This document shows positions 13,801 through 44,700 of a stretch of 64,000 nucleotides of DNA, in pieces. A program made the translations under genes and the position numbers. Each line of letters starts with the position of its first letter. The first letter of the stretch is position 1. The stretch is from Eonycteris spelaea (lineage: Eukaryota > Chordata > Mammalia > Chiroptera > Pteropodidae): NCBI GenBank assembly GCA_003508835.1, contig PUFA01000066.1, positions 3,162,001 to 3,226,000 on the forward strand, given 5' to 3'. Under the pieces are notes generated by a model. It was given only the letters and a program-made list of their open reading frames with translations, had not been told where the DNA came from and searched no databases.

Positions 13801-14079
13801 AAAATAAAAGGAAATATTTCTAATGCGATTATCGCGGTGTTTTAGAGGGCAAAATTAGATGTGTGTGATCAGTCTATCAGGAAGCATAATGCAGGTTTTC
13901 TGTTAATCCAGGCACTTTTTCTTTCGGATAGTTTGGCGTTGTGTGTGATTTGTTTATCATCTCCTAGGAAAGCAGTTGGATAGTTTTATTGGCATAAAAG
14001 TGCTTCTTATCGCTCTTAATAACTGTAGCTTTATAAAAGGTTACAGATGGAACGCCCAGGCCTGACGTTCAAGGCTCTC

Positions 14080-14450
14080 CAAGATCTGGCCTGCATACCT
14101 GTGTGCACCCGCCGTCTGTCCCTCCTCCCCGCCAGCCCACTCACTGTTCCTCACTTAAGATGTGATCTCCAGCCCCTGTGCCTTTGCTGTTCTGGGTGTT
14201 CCGAGTGGAAAGGCCCCCTTCCGTCTCCCTGCCCTCTTTCACATCTGTCCAGCACCCAGCTCTGTACCACTTCCTCCCACTCTAAGCATGGGCTTCCTCT
14301 TCTGTTTTCCTCTTGTGACCTTGTACATGCCTCTGAATTATCACCTTGAGTTTCCCACATTGCCTGGCTTCTTTGATGTCTGTTTCTGCACTGGGTCTTT
14401 CTCAATGCCTGGCACATAGCCCGTGTTCCGTTAAATGTCTGGTTGAATTC
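14080..14450 (+). repeat. L2 fragment, sense orientation
   Basis: 'cagcccctgtgcctttgctg', 'gtctttctcaatgcctggca' and 'catagcccgtgttccg' follow the L2 3' plan (first 'gggcctttgcac', then 'tgcctggcacatagtaggtg'). It ends about 50 bp before exon 2. Confidence 0.6.
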
Positions 14451-14497
14451 CTGATGCCAGAGATTTCAAAAGAGATCTCTTTATCCTTTTTTCATAG

Positions 14498-34289
<19,792 letters not shown>

Positions 34290-36139
34290 TCTGACTCACT
34301 TCCACGCCACTCCACCCCACTGCCCGCCTCTGCCCGCAGAGCCAGCACTCACCTGGCAGGCACACCGTGGTAGGTAAGGGCCACCGCCCAGCGTAGCCAG
34401 CGCCACCCAGACGGACGTCTGCTCTACACTATAGCCGCCCTCCCCGGGCCATCGGTCCTGACCCTTATCCTTTTAGTCTTTCCCTCCTCCCCTTCCTTGG
34501 TACCACATCCACAGCCCACGTTCTGAGGAGAGTGAAGGAGAGTACCATGCTGGTGGCACAGAGGAAAGGTGGCCTGCACGAGTCGAGGGGCTGGCCTGGC
34601 CCAGTGCTCCCTCCGGGTAGGCCTGGCGCGTCCCAGGCGGGTGGCACACAGCACCCTCCCCTAGAGCTCTGCAGAGACCGTGTGGTGAGCCTCTCCACTC
34701 CATATTTATTTTTTAATTTTTTCCCCAAAGGCATCCATAGTGTGCTAGCATTTTCTTAAACTAATAATGTATTCAGATGTGTTGATGTCGGCCTTGCATC
34801 AAAGTCTTTCTCAGAAAGTACAATAATAAACCCTCAGGTAGTGCCGGGAACGCGAGACTTTGCCACGAGGCCGCTGCATCAGCCCAGTACTAGGAAGGAG
34901 GACGGTTGTAAGCGGTGGTTACTTCGTGACTCTGTGGGTAATGTGAGAAGAGGTTGGGCATATGTTTATAGAACAGTGGGGTAATATATAGTGAATACTT
35001 CGATATTTAAGATACACGACGAGAGATTACAGTTATTCCCCTCCCCGGCTATCCGCTAGAACCTTGTTCTCAGTCACCGCTTTCCCCGTGTGTATTAGAA
35101 TGCATGTTCGGTCTTCTTGTGTCCTGATCAGATACCACGTGCTTGAAATACTTAGATCTCTGCTTACTGAAGTGCCCCGTGTACAAGTCCAGTCTCCCTT
35201 TGCATGATCAGATCATTGCGTGGCTGTGGTTCCTTAGGCTGTTGCTGAGCTAACTGCCGTTCAGCGATAGAAGGATGTTTTCCAGTAACAGATACTTGCC
35301 TAATTCCTGGCATGACACTCTGGTGACTTCCTGGTGAGGCTCGGCCTGTCCTGGTCCAGCTGGGTCCCACTGTAACTCAGACATTCCAAGGGGATGGGAA
35401 GCCATAGTCACACCTCGCGCTCTGGACGTTTAGGCAAGCAGGGTGTCCCGCACACACGCCTTTGGGATCGGCCTCCACTGTCCCAAGTTCACACTCTTGA
35501 GCAGACCGTGATGTGGAGCCGAGGCACTGTGGGAAACCACCCTTCTCGAAGCAGCCCGCGTGACAACAGTCCCTTAGAGTCAGCCTGCTGCTGTCTCAGT
35601 CCGGAGGGCCTTGTGGAGAGAGGCGTGACTGCCCCGCCCTTGAATCCTGGGGACTGATGGTGCTCACGACTTCTCCTGCGAGGGGAACTTAAGACCCCCC
35701 CCCCCACGCTAAGTGGCTTTTTTAACAAGAAAAAAAAAAAGGCAGCTGTAGCTCACGAGCTGCTCTTTTGCCAGCATTTTCACATTTTGCCTTTCACGTG
35801 TTAGAAGCCGCTGCAGAGAAACTCTGTGGTGGGAACTTTGAGGCATCGCCCTGCAGAGCCTTGGTGAGGTGTGGATAAGGCTGAGAGGTTCCAGGCTGTA
35901 CGCATTTTTGAGTTGGGCTTGTTTGTTTGTTTTCGAAGTCCTATATATGTATGTAGTAGTTTGGGTGTGTATATATAGTAGCATTTCAAAAATGGATATA
36001 CTGTTTAACCTCCTCTTCTTGGAAAACAGATGGCTCTCCATCTTGTTAAACGTATGTTAGAGAAGTAGCGAGCTCCTCTACTATATGCCTTAAGCCTATA
36101 TTTACTCAACAGGTCATTATTTTTTACAATGGCCATGGA

Positions 36140-36164
36140 AATAAACCATTTGTACAAAAATAAA
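36140..36164 (+). promoter_or_regulatory. Candidate proximal poly(A) signal pair, PTPN1
   Basis: Two AATAAA hexamers at 36,140-36,145 and 36,159-36,164 are followed by a T/G-rich stretch (GTGTTTTGGT) typical of a downstream element. Confidence 0.5.
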
Positions 36165-36345
36165 AACAAACAAAAAAAGCGAGGTGTTTTGGTATAATAC
36201 CTTTTCAGGTGTGTGTATACGTGGATGCATGATGGGGTGGGGCGGGGGGCACGTCTCAGGGTCTTCTGTGACCTCACAGAACTATCAAACTGTACAGTTT
36301 TTCCAACTTGCCATATGATTGATGGGTTTGCATTTTAGTTGCAAC

Positions 36346-36351
36346 AATAAA
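36346..36351 (+). promoter_or_regulatory. Candidate distal poly(A) signal, PTPN1
   Basis: An AATAAA sits in GCAACAATAAAAATG, followed within 10 bases by a T-run. It is the last such signal before the intergenic spacer. Confidence 0.5.
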
Positions 36352-36637
36352 AATGTTTTTTCTAAGAAACATGGATTTGGAGTGCTTCCCATTTCTTTGT
36401 TGAATGCGCCTAAACCGGGATGCACGGCTGCTGTTGCTTCCATCGCCACCGATGCTGGGTTCTGGGTTATCACAGGGGCCTCCCAGAGCTGTGAGTGCCT
36501 TCGGGCTCAGGGCATTTTCCCTTCTGGGGGTTTATTTAGCATATCAGGCCTCAACGCATTTCCTTCAGGAGCGACAGAACCCGCCTTTGGAACATAGTCA
36601 AAGAACCGTTCAGACCTCAAGAACGTGTCCCTTAGCC

Positions 36638-36863
36638 CAGTGGTCCCCACCCTGTTGGCACCAGGGACCGGTGTGCCTATGAGAATCTAATGCCTGACGA
36701 TCTGAGGTGGAGCTGAGGCGGTGATGCAGGCACTGGGGGGTGGCTGTCTACAGATGAAGCTTCGCTCGCCCACCACCTCACCTCCTGCTGTGTGGCCCGG
36801 TTCCTGACAGGCCACAGGCCACGGACTGGTACTGGTCCACAGCCTGGGGTTTAGGGACCCTTG
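36638..36863. mobile_element. hAT non-autonomous transposon relic with 8-bp TSD
   Basis: The element begins CAGTGGTCCCCACCCTG; the inverted right end reads CAAGGGTCCCTAAACCCC. It is flanked on both sides by CCTTAGCC (36,630-36,637 and 36,864-36,871). An 8-bp duplication with CA-type terminal repeats is the hallmark of hAT elements. The interior ('aatctaatgcctgacgatct', 'cacctcctgctgtgtggccc') is a familiar mammalian repeat. It is too short to encode a transposase. Confidence 0.85.
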
Positions 36864-37009
36864 CCTTAGCCAACTTCCTGTAAGACACAGTAGTTGTTAC
36901 ATCTCAGTTCCTCCATACGGTCCACATTTGATGTAGAATTGACATAGAAATAATATATACAAAATTTGCATAGCCTTGCCTGTACAAAATTAAAGTCTCC
37001 CCTAAAATT

Positions 37010-37100
37010 TTTTTTGACTTTTTAAAAAATAATTTCAGACTTGCTAAGATGTTGCAAAAAGTATACAAAGAATGCCCTTAAGTCTTTCAAGGTTTTATGA
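37010..37100. repeat. Possible old L1 3' fragment
   Basis: 'taatttcagacttgctaaga' and 'gttgcaaaaagtatacaaag' resemble an old L1 3' phrase ('aatttcaaacatacagaaaagt'). The match is weak. Confidence 0.35.
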
Positions 37101-37589
37101 CTTTCACAGCTGGCTGTCAAGTAAACCACTCATGTCTCGGCCTCCTGGCAGGATCTGTGGAGCTGAGGAACAACCAGCCATGGTCAGGTGACCATGCAAC
37201 ACCCGTAGAGGACTACGGGGACCTGAATGGTGTCCTGCCTTGTGTCACTTCAGTCTTCGTTTCACATACAAAAAAATGGCATCTACACTTTTGTGAAGAG
37301 GTGGAATAACAGTGTGTGGGGGAAAAAAAAAAAAAACCAAATTTGTAACTTCGGAGCAGAACTCCGATGGGACTAAAGACCAGAGGTGGGCCATATCGCA
37401 TGGCTGGCAGAGGGTCCCCAGAGAGTCTTCGGAAAGCACGTGAATCTCTTACGCCTGCTCCTGTGGGAGAACCTGCCTCACGGTGTCCTATCGGAGAGAG
37501 AGTGTTAAGGGACAGGAGGGCCGACTTTTTTCCCCGGCAGGATGTTTGAGGGAACAACCACTACCTGCTTTTTTCAGGTAAAGCCAAAC

Positions 37590-38609
37590 ACCAATAAAAA
37601 TCATTTTTTAATTGAAATTTCAGAAAATCGAACATAGAAACAAGGCAAATAAATACCAAGTTAAACTGAAAAGCACAAAATATATACAGGAAGTCTCAGT
37701 GAGAACGTTTGTTACAAAGCCCTCCAATGCCACTGTCGATAGCCACATTCAAGCCCCGTGTTTTCAAGATGTTATTAACGAACAGCACAGCACATGTTTG
37801 AGTTTTTTAATAGACTTAAATAGGACACTAATTTTCTTTCTTTAAAGCACCATTCTCTTCTGTAAAATCTTTCTTCACACCAGCTTATGGTTTCTGAAGC
37901 AATTCATTTAGTGGACCCTAAGTTCTCTTTGCTTCCAAAGTTGGACTCCATTTGTGTCTGAGCTCCAAGTGAATGCTTTTACTCACATGACACTCAAGGC
38001 TGCTTTCCTTTGTGCCGTCGAACACAGTGAACAGGCAGCAAGCCACGGCTCGGATTAAGGGTGAATTGTAGAAACCCCAGCTCTGTACCTTCCATCTTGC
38101 CCAGCCCACCTGAGTGACAGCTCGCCGCAGTTGAAATGACTTGACTCACCACACACTACTTTTCCTTGCCAAGATCACCGGCCTGCTGGCTTCCTCAAGC
38201 AAACCAGAAATGCCACGCCAGCTGACCTGCAGAGAGACCTCAAGCTCAGCACATTCCTCTCGGAGTCTCATTCCAAGCCTCAACCTGTTGGCCTCGACCC
38301 CTTCGAAGCGTGGCCGGCTGGTGCTGACCCAGCTCTGCTGCATCCCGGGTCAGACAGAGTCTCAAAGCCAGAGGCTGATGGAAGCTGTGCAGCCTCTGAA
38401 GTGCCATGCCTTTTGCCTTGTTCTGCTGGGACAAAGTCCCACTTGTGACCCAGGGCTTTGTAACTGGTCCCAAGACTCAGGGAGCAGCTCTGGCCAGCGC
38501 ACACTTCTGGGAGCACACAGCATGCCCCCACCCACGGCTCAGGCCCTGTGTCAAGACTGGGCAGCGGCAAAATCAAAGATGTCGGATTTAGCTCATCCGC
38601 CGAGGCTCT
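37590..38609 (-). other. RIPOR3: RIPOR3 3' untranslated region (inferred)
   Basis: The stop codon ends at 38,610. On the minus strand, ATTAAA occurs at 37,806-37,811 and 37,607-37,612, the nearest plausible poly(A) signals. The end is inferred from these and could be either. Confidence 0.45.
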
Positions 38610-38710
38610 TTAAAATACTGTGATTTCAACATCTGCCTCCTGGCAAAAGTCATCTGTTTGTTCTGAGCAAAATTTGTCCATCTTCTCAAAGGCGAAGCGT
38701 CCTTTTTCAC
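38610..38710 (-). CDS. RIPOR3: RIPOR3 last coding exon (21)
   Basis: Acceptor GTTTCAG. It encodes [20 protein letters not shown] and [13 protein letters not shown], with TAA at 38,612-38,610. The exon continues into the 3' UTR. Confidence 0.96.
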
Positions 38711-41700
38711 CTGAAACATGAAGGTGACTTGTCACTGTGTTGTCCCCTGCCTCAGCGTTTCCTACTCTGTCAGGCCCGGGGGACCTTAGCATTTCCTGTT
38801 GCCTGGGTCTCAGGTGCTGCTATAAGGGGGAGGGGCAAGGCAATCGGGGAGCGCACTGGCCTCCTCTCGTGGACCCGTTCCTTGCTCCGGTGTCCGAGAC
38901 AGGGTCTACTGAACTTTAATCGTGTACCGTGCATCCGCTTTCATTCCCAAGGACTGTAAACCGAATAAGGAAATAAAGCGTTTCTTACTACCTCAGCCAC
39001 GAAGGAAACCTGCCTTAGCTGAGTGCGATTAAGTGGGCCACAAGCGGTGCCTGTCTCGTGTGCTGCTTTGCGTCTCGAGCGCTGGCTGTGGCCGCGCTAG
39101 CACAGGCTAAGGACCCGGAAACCCCACCACACTGCACGTGACGTTTGACGCTGCTCTTTACCAAATGACAGCGTGGCCTCCCGAGCTGCCGTGCGCACGG
39201 TTTCCAGGTCAGATTGGCACAAGCTGGCGATCTGATCAATGCTTTCGATGCCCTATTTGAGGTCGGGGGAAAGAGGGCCCATTGAACATTTTAAGTAGCA
39301 GGTAGAATCTACTTTTATTTGCTCTGCCCGACCAGCCTTGGCATGGTCTCTGAGGTCTGACCCCCCCACCACCCCTCCAGGTTTGTGATGTGGCCTCAGG
39401 TTATCAGAAGTACCATTGGAAACATCTCATCTTTTCAGCCCTGACACCTGCCTGTGAGCCAGGCCATTAGCATTGATGGATGGACAACTTCTGAAAGACC
39501 TGTTTTGAAAATGAGACCTGCTTCCCTGTGGACCTTCCTCCTCTCCCTGCTCTCCCAACGCTCCCCTCCAGGTTAGACTGGGAGAGGAGCTGTCAGGGCC
39601 AAGTTCAGGCATCTTGACCGTCAGGCTGCTCTCCAGGGCCAAGGACCAGAGTGTGCTTCAGCTCCCTCCACTGGGCACCCTTCCCCTCATCCTGGTTATC
39701 TGATTATAACCAGATGGTCCTAGAATCTCCTGTCGATTCATCCAAGAATTAATGGCGTAAGTGAGTTTAATCTATGGACTATTTTTCATCCAGTAAATTG
39801 GCAATTTTTTAAAATGGGAATTCTAAATCCAAGTGAGGTTAAAGCTTTATGAGCAGTTATGCTTATAATGACATTATAATAAAAAAGCGGATGATGATGA
39901 ACCAAGATTTTCTACAATACGAGAGTAGGGGAGAAGGTTAAGGTATACGTCTGGTAGACAGGCCCTAAAGAATTCCAAAATGCTTCCAGTCTAACACAAA
40001 GTTCTTATTTTTGTTTACTGGTTTTAAACTATATTTAATATTGTCAACAATTTAGAATGTTCACACACACCCACATGTTAGTAGTTTCCACTAAGTATTA
40101 GGATGACAGATAACTTAAGCTACTATGTTTTACACTCCTATTTTTTTTAGTTTTTAAATTTATTTAAATTAGTTTCAAGTATGCACTACATTGGTTAGAC
40201 ACCTGTAGTGCTCATAAAACAATCCCCCAATTGCTCCCTCCCTCCCCGGCCCCTCCGCTTAGCCATCATATTAATGCTGACTGCATTCCCTGTGCCATGC
40301 TCCCCAGCCCCGTGACTGTCTATCAACTACTAATTTGTATTTCTTTAACCCTTCACCCATTCTCCAGCTCCCCAACCCCTCTCCCCTCTGTCCGTCACCA
40401 AATTGTCCACTATATTTGTGAGTGTTTTTTGATGACACTTTTTTCCTACGAGTTTATCGAGCTTTCATAAGTGTTTTGATTGACATTCGAGCATATCATC
40501 TGAGCTCAGAATTGAGTCCCTGGGGCCACCTGCTGCTTCCTGCAGAGCCAAGCAAACGCTCCCTCCCGAGGGTCTCCGCCGGGGGCGCCGACGCCTGCTC
40601 CTCTACAACCAGCTCTCCAGTGGCTTTTCACCTGGCAGTTTTTGGTCCCAGTGGAATCGTTTTGAAATGAACTAGCTTTAACATGAACCACCACCAGGAA
40701 GCCTCTTCATCACCACCAGCGGGGACAGGTCAAACTCACCCTGAGATGTTTGAGCGCCATGCACGCGGCTTGCTGGAGCTTCTCATCGTCCTCAGTCAGG
40801 GCATTGGTGTAGAAGAGCAAAGCCTGGGAAATAAGGCTGCTGTGAATAAAGAGGGGAGGAAAGAGGGGAGGGGGAAGCCCCTGGCGCCTACGGCTGATCC
40901 TCCAACAACGGCTGACAGGAAGTCGAGCCCTTACCTTGCTCTAAAACAACCAGGCCATGATCCATTAATCATTTGGGCCAGGCGCACAGTCCGGAGGTGT
41001 ATGCTACAATACTGAGTTTATCTCTTAAAATGCTGGGCCCTGGGCTGGTGGTAATCAAGTGAAGAAAACTCTTTCTGTTTCAATTTAAATGTTTATGAAA
41101 TGCATTCTAAAACTTATCTAGTGAAACTGTTAAATCGGAGAAATCAGAGATCCAGCGGGGACAAGAAGAACTGAACAGAGAGGGCGCTGTCCCCGGGGGC
41201 TGGCAGTGGCAAGGCCGCTGCCCCAGGAGAGAAGGAAAAGCATCTCCCCTTGTCACCTTCTTCCAGTCACAGCTCTTACCCCGCCCCACTCCACGGTCAA
41301 GCCACCTCAGCTGGAAAATCAAGCTGGCACTTGCTCACGAAATTGTAGTGAGCATGTGGGGACATGCCTGGGTCTCAGGCGAGCCCAAGAGACTAGTAAG
41401 ACCCCAACGCTGCCTCGGGCCGGTTCCTTAAATCTAGAACAGTCACAGGTCCAGAAATCTAAGAGGCAGAAGAGTCCAATTTCTCAATTTAAAAATGAAC
41501 TGGACACACTGAACCGAGCAGCCACACATATGAATTGCAAGTAAATGGCCAGAATTCTGAGAAACATTCTACATGCAAATGACATCTCAGAGACCAAATA
41601 GATATGTTGCTTCAGAAACACTGAGATGAGTGAGGTAAGTTTGTGGCATGGGGTTCTGTGGCTTCCTCAGATGGCCTGGCCGCCCAGATACCTCCCCTCA

Positions 41701-44700
41701 CCCCCAGGGCTGGTGCTTCCAATGGTGATGGCGTGAGGAGAGCCATGTTCATGTTTCATGAGCCCTACGTCCAAATATCTTGCAGGACAGGCAGCCCCCA
41801 GTCACTCGGACCTTTGTTGCTTTTCCGAGAGAGAAAGCCGGCTCCCTCTACCTCCCCGCAGCTGACAGAGCAGGGGCTGCCTCTGCACCCTCCGCACGCT
41901 GTACCTTTTCCCGAAAGCTCTTGTTCTTGGCTGCGCTGGCCAGGCCAGCACTGGCTGCCCTGCACACCCTCGGGGGCCCGTCCAGCTGGAGCAGCGCCCA
42001 GGCCCTTAACGTCTGGGGCAGGGGCTGGAGCTGGCCCAGCTGCTTCTTCCCCTGCAGCTTCCTGATCGCCTTGGCCTGCCCCGTGCACGTCAGCTCCTCC
42101 ACGAGTGTTACTAGGAGAGACAGGAGAAGTGGGCCAGTGGTCCCCTACCGATCGCAGCCGGGCTGCCCAGCTGCAGATCTGTTTGGCCACTGCCATTAGC
42201 CATGGAGAAGCAAATCCCAGAGCAAGCTCACGTGATTACCAAGGCCCAGTCTGGATTGGGGCGGGGGCGCCTTCTAGCAAAGGAATCAAATCAAATACAC
42301 CCAGAAAAGGAATAAAGCCCCATCCCATTCTTCAGGGGCTCCGGCCAGGTGAGCCTCACCGTCACACCAGCTCTGCCCCGTCCCGTGCCTTCTCCAGGAC
42401 CTCATCCCACTACATGGAGGAGTGTAAGTCAGGCTTCCCAAACGACAGCTGGAGGGGACTCTGGTTTTGAGAAACTGGCTTCCAAGCTTGGGGGCAGAGG
42501 GCTCCATGGACGGAAGCGCCTTTGCTGCTGTGCGGCTCTGAGGCCACCTGCTGCCCTCCCCGGCCCCTACCTTCCTTGGTGAGCTGGGCAACGTGTTTCT
42601 CCAGGTCCGACACGCTGTGCCTCTGCAGGTAGCTGTGAAACTGGAACCAGGTGACAGTCTGTTCTTCCAGCAGCCCAGCTCCAGGGAGCAGCCCGCCGCA
42701 GCTCACCACCTGCTCCAGGAGCCTGCGGCCCACTGGCAAAACACAGGAAAGGGCCGTGGGGGGGACCGGACGTCACCCCCCGGGAGCTCGCAGTCACGCT
42801 GACACACCGGCCTCCATCCGGTGCCCCGATGACACTTGCAGAGGCGACGCTAGGGCCGTGACCACACCGAAGGCCCCGGAGGCTCAGCTCAGCGTCCCTC
42901 GTGGGGCGGGCAGGGGGCAACTACCTGTTTCCAGCTGTCCCGGGTACTTCCCCCGCACGCGGTGCAGGACCGTCTTCTTGAGCTGGTCCAGGAGCGTGGT
43001 GGCGGGGCAGGCCAGGACCCCGCCGCGGCCCCGTGCACCCGCTCCACAGCTTCAGGCAGCCCTTCCTCCGCGCGGCCTGCGGAATGACTGAAAGCCCAGG
43101 CTCAGGGACCCGAGGCGGCCCACAGGGTTCCCTCCACTGGGACTTGCGGTCGGAGAGCTGGGGGGCGACATGCAGCGTCCTTTTCCCACACCCCAGCGTG
43201 ACACAGAAAGGACGAGCAGCCTCGGCCGCTCCCCGCAGCCCTCACAACGGCCTGGGGCAGCTCCTGTCACCGCCTCTCCTCAGGGGGGACGGGGACAGGA
43301 TGGGGTCACGGCTGCTGTTTGCTCGAGGGCTGCTGCGTGTCCGGAGTGCTTCGGGGGTTACTTCATTGAACGCTACCCAGCGGCCTCCCCATTATACAGA
43401 TGAGGAAGCTGAGGCTCAGAGAGGTGAATCATCTGCCCAGCGTCACACAGCATGTGCTGCTCACTCCAAGGCTGTGCCCCGCCCCCCGTCCTCCCCACCC
43501 CCGTCCCTGGGCTCCAGTTAACCTTGGGCGTGGGAAGGGACACAGGGCTCCCCTGCGCTTCAGAGCCCATCGCTCCGTCCACCAGCCACGTGAGCAACCC
43601 GTGGTGGCAGACGACTAACAACTTACTCTCTTCGATGGACGCCGCCCGGCTGACCTTCTTAAAGTCGAGCATGGAAAGCGTCTCCAGAACCTGCTTTTGC
43701 TGCGCAGCTTCTTCCAGGAGGCACTCCTGGACCACCCTCGACAAATGGGGCGAGGCCAGCTTCTGGGAAGACGCCCGCAGCGCTCCGGGTTAGTGCGGAC
43801 GCGGCGCGGGACGCGGGGTCGGCCAGCCGGCTCAGCCGTGTCCCCGCCTGCCCTCGCTACCCAGGTGGCTGTCTGTCCCTGACTGTCACCTGGGATTCCC
43901 CCTCCACCAAGGTGGCTGGGACGATAGGATACGGGCTGGAGCTGCCAGGGGCCGCCTTTGCCACCAGAAGGGACCAGCCTGCCTGAGAGTGAAGCCAACC
44001 CGCCCAGGAAAGCAGAGCGGAGACAGGGAGAGGCCCGGTCACGATGACATCTGAAACCCTGGCTCCAGCTGGGCCTGAAGCCCACCTCTGGGCCTGTCCC
44101 TTCTGTGAGCCAATAAATCTTCCCTGCGGTCGAGCCCGTTTGGAGTCTGGTGTCTGCAGCTGAACGAGTCGCAGCTATTGGTTCAGGGCATGGGCGGCAC
44201 AAGAGCCACATGGCACTTCACCCAGGCCCGGCCCGAACCTTCCGCCGGGGGACCTCCTCCATCGCATTGGCTCTTGGGGTCTCTTGCCCCTGCACCATGC
44301 TCCTCGCCACCTTCAAGTTCAGCCCTTTGCAGAGAGAACTCCCAGCCACCGCCCCGGGCCCCCCAGCTAACCCCCTCTCTTCACGCGCACCCCTGCCCCC
44401 CAGGTCCCTCAGCCACCTGCAGCAGAGCTTTGCAGACTTGGAGGTGGACCGTGAGCAGAACGTCCAGCTCGGGGGCGCCGGCCGTGAGCTCCCGGGATGA
44501 CCCTCTCAGCGACGGCGGTGGGGGCGGGGTCCTGTCGTTCCTGGGTTGGGTTGAGAAGAACCGGGTGACCATTCTGGTTGAGGCAGAGGACACCCACCCT
44601 CCCTGAAGAGCTCTGATCCGGGAGGCCCACTCCAGGTCCTAGGGAGATGGAGTTAAACTGAGGAAAAAAACTAAGAGAAAAGGAAAAGCAGCAAAAGGCG

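Larger units (their letters stand above)
1..14497 (+). other. PTPN1: PTPN1 intron 1, 3' part
   Basis: No conserved exon is recognised before the exon 2 acceptor at 14,497. The intron is AT-rich and consists of unique sequence with decayed LINE, LTR and DNA-transposon pieces, which are listed separately. Short open frames here show no protein similarity I recognise, apart from an L1 ORF2 scrap near 5.5 kb. Assignment to intron 1 assumes exon 1 lies upstream, as in human. Confidence 0.8.
34290..36370 (+). other. PTPN1: PTPN1 3' untranslated region
   Basis: The region from the TAG in exon 10 to the last plausible poly(A) signal is about 2.1 kb, in line with a long PTPN1 3' UTR. It is AU-rich toward its end. 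AATAAA occurs at 34,825, 36,140, 36,159 and 36,346, so several ends are possible. The exact cleavage sites are inferred. Confidence 0.75.
36371..37600. other. Intergenic spacer between PTPN1 and RIPOR3 3' ends
   Basis: About 1.2 kb of non-coding DNA between convergent genes. It contains the hAT relic at 36,638-36,863 and an A/T-rich LINE-like stretch near 37,010-37,100. No gene was recognised. Confidence 0.7.

Noticed and set aside
43615..44211. 198-codon minus-strand open frame
   Set aside because: It overlaps RIPOR3 exon 15 in the wrong frame; the exon 15 frame giving [13 protein letters not shown] is the conserved one.
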